From: Gymnopus androsaceus JB14
Lineage: Eukaryota > Basidiomycota > Agaricomycetes > Agaricales > Omphalotaceae
Assembly: GCA_009733575.1 (NCBI GenBank)
Contig: ML769885.1
Location: 1-37,684 of the forward strand
Direction: 5' to 3'
Length of the DNA stretch: 37,684 nt
Shown: one piece after another, positions 33,325 to 37,684 of the stretch
How positions within the stretch are numbered: the stretch's first letter is position 1
Layout: each line of letters opens with the position of its first letter
Made by a program: the position numbers and the translations under genes
Notes under the pieces: generated by a model
What the model was told of the DNA's origin: nothing
The model's database searches: none
What the model saw: the letters and a program-made list of their open reading frames with translations, nothing else

Positions 33325-33625
33325 CTGCTCATGACTCTCTCAAGATATTTTCGATATTTATCATTCTTGCATCGCTCATCTGTGTTCCATCCATCCCCTG
33401 TGTTTTCATCGTCACTAGCTTATCATCAAGTAATTTCTCTCTTCTATTGCTCGTATCGCATCGCATTACAATGGCCTCGATTTATGCAACCTCTTTCATC
33501 CGTAAGCTTATTGCATGCGTTACATATCCGCTCGATATCATGATCAAAGCTTCCAAACAGTTACCATTAATACTGATTATTGACCACAAGTTGCTAAACG
33601 CAAGCTAGTCTCTGTTTGATCTCCA
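33325..33625 (+). repeat. Dispersed flanking repeat (copy 4)
   Basis: Parallels 15,790-16,215: ATATTTTCGATATTTATCAT, CATCCATCCCCTGTG, TCGCATCGCATTACAA, GCATGCGTTACAT, and the end motif TTGCTAAACGCAAGCTAGTC. It is the 3' flank of kinase copy 3. The CT microsatellite of the other copy is absent. Confidence 0.7.
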
Positions 33626-33793
33626 GCACCTTACTCGAGTCGCACTAGAACACTGCTCTCTCTACCAAGATGAGCTTGTCTTTCGTAATTTATTCAGTCA
33701 AGTAAGTAATCTTCATAGGGGAACAAGTGAGCGAAGAATCTGGAGCAAGTCATCTTGATTTTACGACGAAAAAAAAAACTCTTAGCACTTACC

Positions 33794-35261
33794 TCAGCCA
33801 TCGCTATCCGAATCTGGATCCACCATGGGCCAATCAACTCCTTCCTCCCCCGGACTGCCCCTCATCCAGCTATCTGGTATCAACTCAACCACCTCCGCCG
33901 CAGTGGCCCTTTTCTCGACATCATACAATGTCATCTTGCGTAGGATCTTCTCCACCATTGCTCGGTCCTCCTCGACCTCCCCCTCGAATGGAAATTGCCA
34001 CGGGAACATCAGCCATTTGCCATTGACCTTACCAGGCTTATTATGCTTTGTTGAACACCATTTTTCGTCCTCGTCGAACCAGTCCCACCTTTCTCCGCTA
34101 AGTGTACTGCCATTGGAAGAGTCAGACGAACCGAAGAGGCAAAGGAGGTGTCGGATCCGTTAATACTCCCAGACCACATCTTCCACCACCTCTCGGGGAA
34201 CTTGCCAAGTTTCAACACCATAACAGCCCTTGAAAACGGTCCAGGCTCGTGAAAGAGAAATTCTCCCAGAAAGAAGTAGTTTATCAGGTGGGCAAGGGCC
34301 CAGATGTCCGATGCAGGGCTGAGTAAATTATCGAAGAAGAGCTCAGGGGATCTGCAGACCTCGGGACAGTGTGATGGTCGTACTCTGAAGCCTGACTCGG
34401 AGCCTGGTACCGCGATAAATGATTCACCAAAGTCGCATATTTTAGCGTGTAGCGACGCAGGATCTGCAAAGCACATTTTGATGAATGAGTCTTTGAGGCA
34501 GGGTAATACGAGGTATCGAGGGATGTGAGGATCAGGTGCAGGGTCCAAAGACGAGTCGGAGACAGGAGCGCTAGCTCTCCAGGCACAAGGGATATACCGA
34601 CGCGGCTTTCCGAGCATCTTTTCAATATGTTCTTGAGTGGACGAGGAGGATATGATTGTCGGGGCACAAAGAAGAACATTTCGGATGTGAAGATCTGCCG
34701 TATCGTTAGAGGGAGATGAACAGTCTCACAAATGGACAAGGTTTATTACTGACCTCCGTGTACGATGCCGTGCTTGTGAAGATACCTCAAGCCATATGCA
34801 ACCTGTGCAGCCAAGCGCTTCGCGATACCTGTAGGAGCAGGATCCTCCTTATACATACAAAACAGAGCATCTTCCATATTTGGACCTAGGATCTCCGTTA
34901 CAATACACAGATGCATCCCGTTTGGTCCTTCGTGAGTGAATACATCGAATATTTGGACGACATGGTTGTTCCCTTCATCATTATCTTCCGGCGACTGACT
35001 GGATTGCGCACGGACATACTGGAGGTACTTGACGACGGCAATCTCGTCCGACACACGAGATTTAGAACGTTCGAGGTTGACGGCACAGATTTTCAGCGCA
35101 GCATAGCAGCCGATTTCAGAGTCGTAAACCAGCCAAACGACGGCGTACGTGCCGTGACCAAGTTTATTTACGACAGTGTAGCGCCCATTGTGAAACTTAT
35201 CGTCGAGGTGGACAGGGTGATAACCACCAGGACAGTATCGGTTGGTGCTTTCTATGTTCAT
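33794..35261 (-). pseudogene. SRPK-like protein kinase copy 3 (least damaged)
   Basis: Start MNIESTNRYCPGGYHPVHLD at 35,261. Clean N-lobe (NKLGHGTYAVVWLVYD, YAALKI), a 59-nt intron at 34,753-34,695 (GTCAGT...GGCAG) that restores HGDLHIRN, then DFGES at about 34,430, PELFFD, SDIWALAHL and FPERWWKMW. In the acidic Ser-rich insert near 34,125 a net two-base difference from copy 1 shifts frame. The correct frame continues ERWDWFDEDEKWCSTK and ends DWPMVDPDSDSDG at 33,794. It is one shift away from an intact SR-protein-kinase-like product of roughly 460 aa. If the shift is a sequence error, the gene could be functional. The right flank is interrupted by a transposon at 35,440. Confidence 0.87.
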
Positions 35262-35630
35262 GGTAAGAAGAAAGAGTTGTGTGTTTCATCGGCAAATCGA
35301 TCGTTTCGGATTCATTTGTGCTACATCCGCTCGCCAATATTAACAATATTAATGATCACGATTGCTAAACGGAAGCTAGTCTACTGAAAAATTTTTTAAA
35401 GTGGTTCCAAGAAATAACGCAGATATCAGATTACTGATACAGTCGGGGACAGCCAAACTCGACAATTTTAATTGTGGCTGATCAGGAGTTTTCTAGGCCA
35501 AACTGAGTAAAGTTTTGGACTCAGATAAGTGAAATACGTCGAAAAAGCATTTTCCGGGGTTTTTCCCACAACATTTTTGGGATGGCCAAATTTTCAGAGG
35601 TTTTCATCAAAAGCTTTAGGGTATCTACAG

Positions 35631-35851
35631 CTATGTATGGTCCGTTATTGTATTCAAATGTATCATTGCACCTGCCGAAACAGAACGATGAGTCTTCTGC
35701 TTCTTTACTGCCCATTCAGCTGCCTTTCCTGTCAGTCCGCATCGATCCAGCAAAAAGATCAATTGATGAAATGTCTTATCACTTCGGTGGGACATGCATC
35801 AAGGTATTTGAATGCCGCATCCTTAGCATCCTGGGAGGTTTTCTTCGGCAT
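35631..35851 (-). pseudogene. DDE (pogo-like) transposase relic, C-terminal part
   Basis: Minus frame MPKKTSQDAKDAAFKYLDAC then PTEVIRHFIN (35,851-35,762), interrupted by stops, and in a shifted frame GLTGKAAEWAVKKQKTHRSV (35,738 onward). The AAEWAVKKQK.HR.VS block with the preceding CP.EVI..F.N..W segment is, from memory of basidiomycete transposases, typical of DDE-1/pogo-like proteins. Two or more breaks make it inactive. Its strand and place fit the enclosing element. Confidence 0.65.
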
Positions 35852-36074
35852 CACTCTAAACCTGTACTTGACCCGGCCCCAGTACTACAACATCAAGGAT
35901 CAGCAAAAGTAGTCAGTATGTAGAGAAAAGCATACCATTTCAATCAGGTTCAATTTGCAATGAAATTTTAACACCTTGAGTAAGTCTTCTCCATCAAATG
36001 CTTCATCCTGTCTTGTTCCTCTTCAGAATCTTCTCCCTCCTCAAACCATCCACTATGAAAGTGGAGTTGTTCCT

Positions 36075-36705
36075 CATCAGCAAAACCTGGGTGTACTGGA
36101 CAGCGCTATCCAGCACTCATAGCACCCATAGCACCCATAGCAAGGTCCCCATCTATCCAGAGCTATGGATCGCTATGGATTGCTATGGGTTGCTATGGAT
36201 TTTGCATTTCATGGCACATCATTGCATCATCTGTCAGTCTTTCAATTCATTTTTTTTATTGTCCTCGGAATTGTTTCTTTCACTTGTGAGACCAAATAAT
36301 TATAATAAATCATATATATTTTCAGATTAGTAGTACATAGTAGGATAGTTTAGCAAAACAGAGCTACAGTAACTAGTATATAGCATAGATAAAGCTACAG
36401 TATAGTATGCAATACTTAATTAGATATTGAACAGTTTGAATGAAACTCACCGAGAACGCCGAGCCAAAGCAACTCAGAAACAACTTAGAAAAAAAAGAAC
36501 TATGGGAGGGAAGGAAGAGAGCTTGGGGAAGTTACAACAACTCATTGATGCTATATACTATTGACAGAAGAGAGTGACAGCTGTCAAAATGTTGACAGCT
36601 GGCTCGAGTACTCGGTGATCTCATAGCAGCTCATAGCAACTCATAGCATCTCATAGCACTATGCTGCTATGGCTTGCTATGAACTTCACCCAGGTTTTGC
36701 TGATG
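36075..36705. mobile_element. Nested element with 19-bp inverted ends and CATAGC hexamer arrays
   Basis: CATCAGCAAAACCTGGGTG at 36,075-36,093 is perfectly inverted at 36,687-36,705. Just inside, 36,116-36,145 has CATAGC three times, 36,163-36,200 has GCTATGG four times, and 36,622-36,680 has CATAGC five times then GCTATG. The interior is AT-rich noncoding. It interrupts the transposon's minus-strand reading frame (EHQQNLGE). No clear target duplication is visible (CT at most). Confidence 0.7.
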
Positions 36706-37020
36706 CTCTGGTATCCAACAATCTTCTGGGTCTTCATCTGGACCAGTAACACTTTGCAGAGCATCATTGCAATTCAAGACAGCACCAGTTGGCTCTTCAG
36801 GATGTATTTGGTCAGTGTCAGTGGCTTCTGGAGCTTCCTCCAAGGGAATTGATTGATTCTTCAAGCCAGAAACATTCCGTTTGCATTTTTGAAGACTTGT
36901 GGAAAGAGAGAGGCACTTATTATTTCTTTTTTTGGCTGACAGAAGTGACCTGATGGTCAACTTGTTTTTGTTGGAATCATAATTAGAGTGAAAAAAGAAG
37001 TGTTTTCCGCACTTTTTCAT
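36690..37020 (-). pseudogene. Possible N-terminal part of the same transposon gene
   Basis: The frame starts MKKCGKHFFFHSNYDSNKNK at 37,020, just inside the right TIR region, and continues as a basic then acidic sequence (LSAKKRNNKC, EEAPEATDTDQIHPEEP, DEDPEDCWIPEHQQNL). It runs into the hexamer element at 36,705. Position and charge pattern suit the disordered N-terminus of fungal transposon proteins, but no motif proves it. Confidence 0.4.
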
Positions 37021-37309
37021 ATTTTTAGTGATTTTTTGGGTACAGCCAAATTTCGAGGGTCAAAAGTCCAAAGTTCACTTTACAGAAAATCTGCTCGTTG
37101 TTAATATTACTTTAAGTCCTAAATAACATAGAAACGTGGTTTACATCCTTTTCTGATACCATTCAAAGCCTGCATAACTTGATCAAGATTTTTGTTGAGT
37201 TTGGCTGTTCCCGACTGTATGCAAACAAAATATATACTGTCAGTAAATGCAAGTATGAAGCAAGTACCAATTCACACACTAGTGTGTGAATCGCCGAGAG
37301 TGACTCCTG

Positions 37310-37505
37310 AGGTTGTGTAAGTTGAGCATGGATCTGAACTCCTTCCATCTGTCTGCATGTTGCACTAGGTCATCTAGAATCCTGCATAACCCAGGAGTAG
37401 GTTCGACTGGGTGAAAAGGTAGGTAGAGGTGCAGAGGTGCACCAGAGTGTGCACGACATGCTCTCAGTATGATATGCATAATATCAAGGACAGGTTCTGC
37501 AGCAT
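37310..37505 (-). pseudogene. F-box family relic F (internal fragment)
   Basis: Minus frame AAEPVLDIMHIILRACRAHS, PGLCRILDDLVQHADRWKEF and RSMLNLHNL match relic D at 22,070-21,870. Relative to D, about 770 bases of the C-terminal half are deleted: the flank CACACTAGTGTGTGAATCGC jumps to the middle of the gene. On the right, similarity stops at about 37,505. It pairs with kinase copy 3 as D pairs with copy 2. Confidence 0.8.
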
Positions 37506-37684
37506 GCCCCATACTGTACATAGATGTAGGGAGGCAACCACAGGGTCTGACCATGACAGTTTTTTTCAACCCTAGGTTAGCAACCTGAGCTTGGATGGAT
37601 GTGACAATGGAGAAATTAGGCAACCAATACTGCCTTTACTCACCCAAATAGACTGGTCTTCTACCTATACTGTTGTATTTTTCT
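37506..37684. other. Unassigned sequence at the window edge
   Basis: Beyond GCAGCATGCCCC the sequence no longer follows relic D and matches nothing else in the window. It may be a further insertion or rearrangement whose other end is outside. Confidence 0.4.

Larger units (their letters stand above)
35440..37217 (-). mobile_element. TA-flanked DNA transposon with terminal inverted repeats
   Basis: The left end CAGTCGGGGACAGCCAAACT (35,440) and the right end, inverted, CAGTCGGGAACAGCCAAACT (37,217) form TIRs of at least 21 bp with one mismatch. Both ends are bordered by TA (35,438-35,439 and 37,218-37,219). The outer flanks rejoin the sequence of 21,020-21,085 (CAGATATCAGATTACTGATA and ACAAAATATATACT), which is the same locus without the element, except for five extra bases (TGCAA). 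TA duplication and CAGT ends fit the Tc1/mariner-pogo group. Inside, on the minus strand, are transposase relics. Confidence 0.9.

Noticed and set aside
35521..35715. Minus frame MGSKEAEDSSFCFGRC...
   Set aside because: Out of frame with the transposase block AAEWAVKKQK on the same strand; a shadow.
1..37684. CRISPR arrays, bacterial operons, prophage
   Set aside because: No direct-repeat/spacer structure, Shine-Dalgarno-led gene strings or phage modules; the genes are intron-split and fungal.

Overview
The window reads as nuclear DNA of a mushroom-forming basidiomycete (Agaricomycetes). The evidence is split genes with short GT-AG introns (about 38-90 nt), a NACHT-WD40 NLR-like protein, a DUF6533-type multi-pass membrane protein, an agaricomycete F-box protein, SRPK-like kinases and many decayed F-box paralogues. 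I cannot name genus or species. No tRNA, rRNA or CRISPR array is convincing.

Layout. 0.16-0.46 kb is a hexamer-rich palindromic repeat. 1.2-5.3 kb (minus) is an apparently intact four-exon NACHT-WD40 gene of about 1308 aa with 14 nearly identical WD repeats. 5.6-10.6 kb is repeat-rich and holds four or more broken pieces of one F-box family in both orientations. 10.8-11.5 kb (minus) holds an unrecognised orphan gene. 12.5-15.8 kb (plus) is a multi-exon serine-rich protein with two C-terminal membrane helices. 15.8-22.5 kb is a head-to-tail array of alternating F-box and kinase units, all pointing left and all broken. 22.9-24.2 kb (minus) is an intact F-box protein of a different family. 25.0-26.8 kb (minus) is a DUF6533 membrane-protein gene with very short exons. 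27.8-29.0 kb is another F-box pseudogene. 29.3-30.8 kb (minus) is an intact five-exon SET-domain gene. 31-33.3 kb is mostly degenerate, with a decayed unrecognised gene at 32.0-32.8 kb. 33.3-37.5 kb repeats the kinase + F-box unit, but here a 1.78-kb DNA transposon separates kinase from F-box.

The best-supported discovery is structural. The kinase + F-box unit is a segmental duplication. The copy at 19.4-22.5 kb preserves an essentially empty site for the TA-flanked, TIR-bearing transposon at 35,440-37,217, and that transposon in turn contains a second element built of CATAGC/GCTATG hexamers. Kinase copy 1 carries an N-lobe block almost identical to kinase copy 2, which shows recent exchange inside the array.

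Functionally, the intact genes suggest self/non-self sensing (NLR), ubiquitin-ligase adaptor (F-box), membrane sensing (DUF6533) and protein lysine methylation (SET), but nothing here proves that they act together. Exon coordinates were worked out by hand from splice motifs and reading frames. Junctions I could not make consistent are stated as unresolved.
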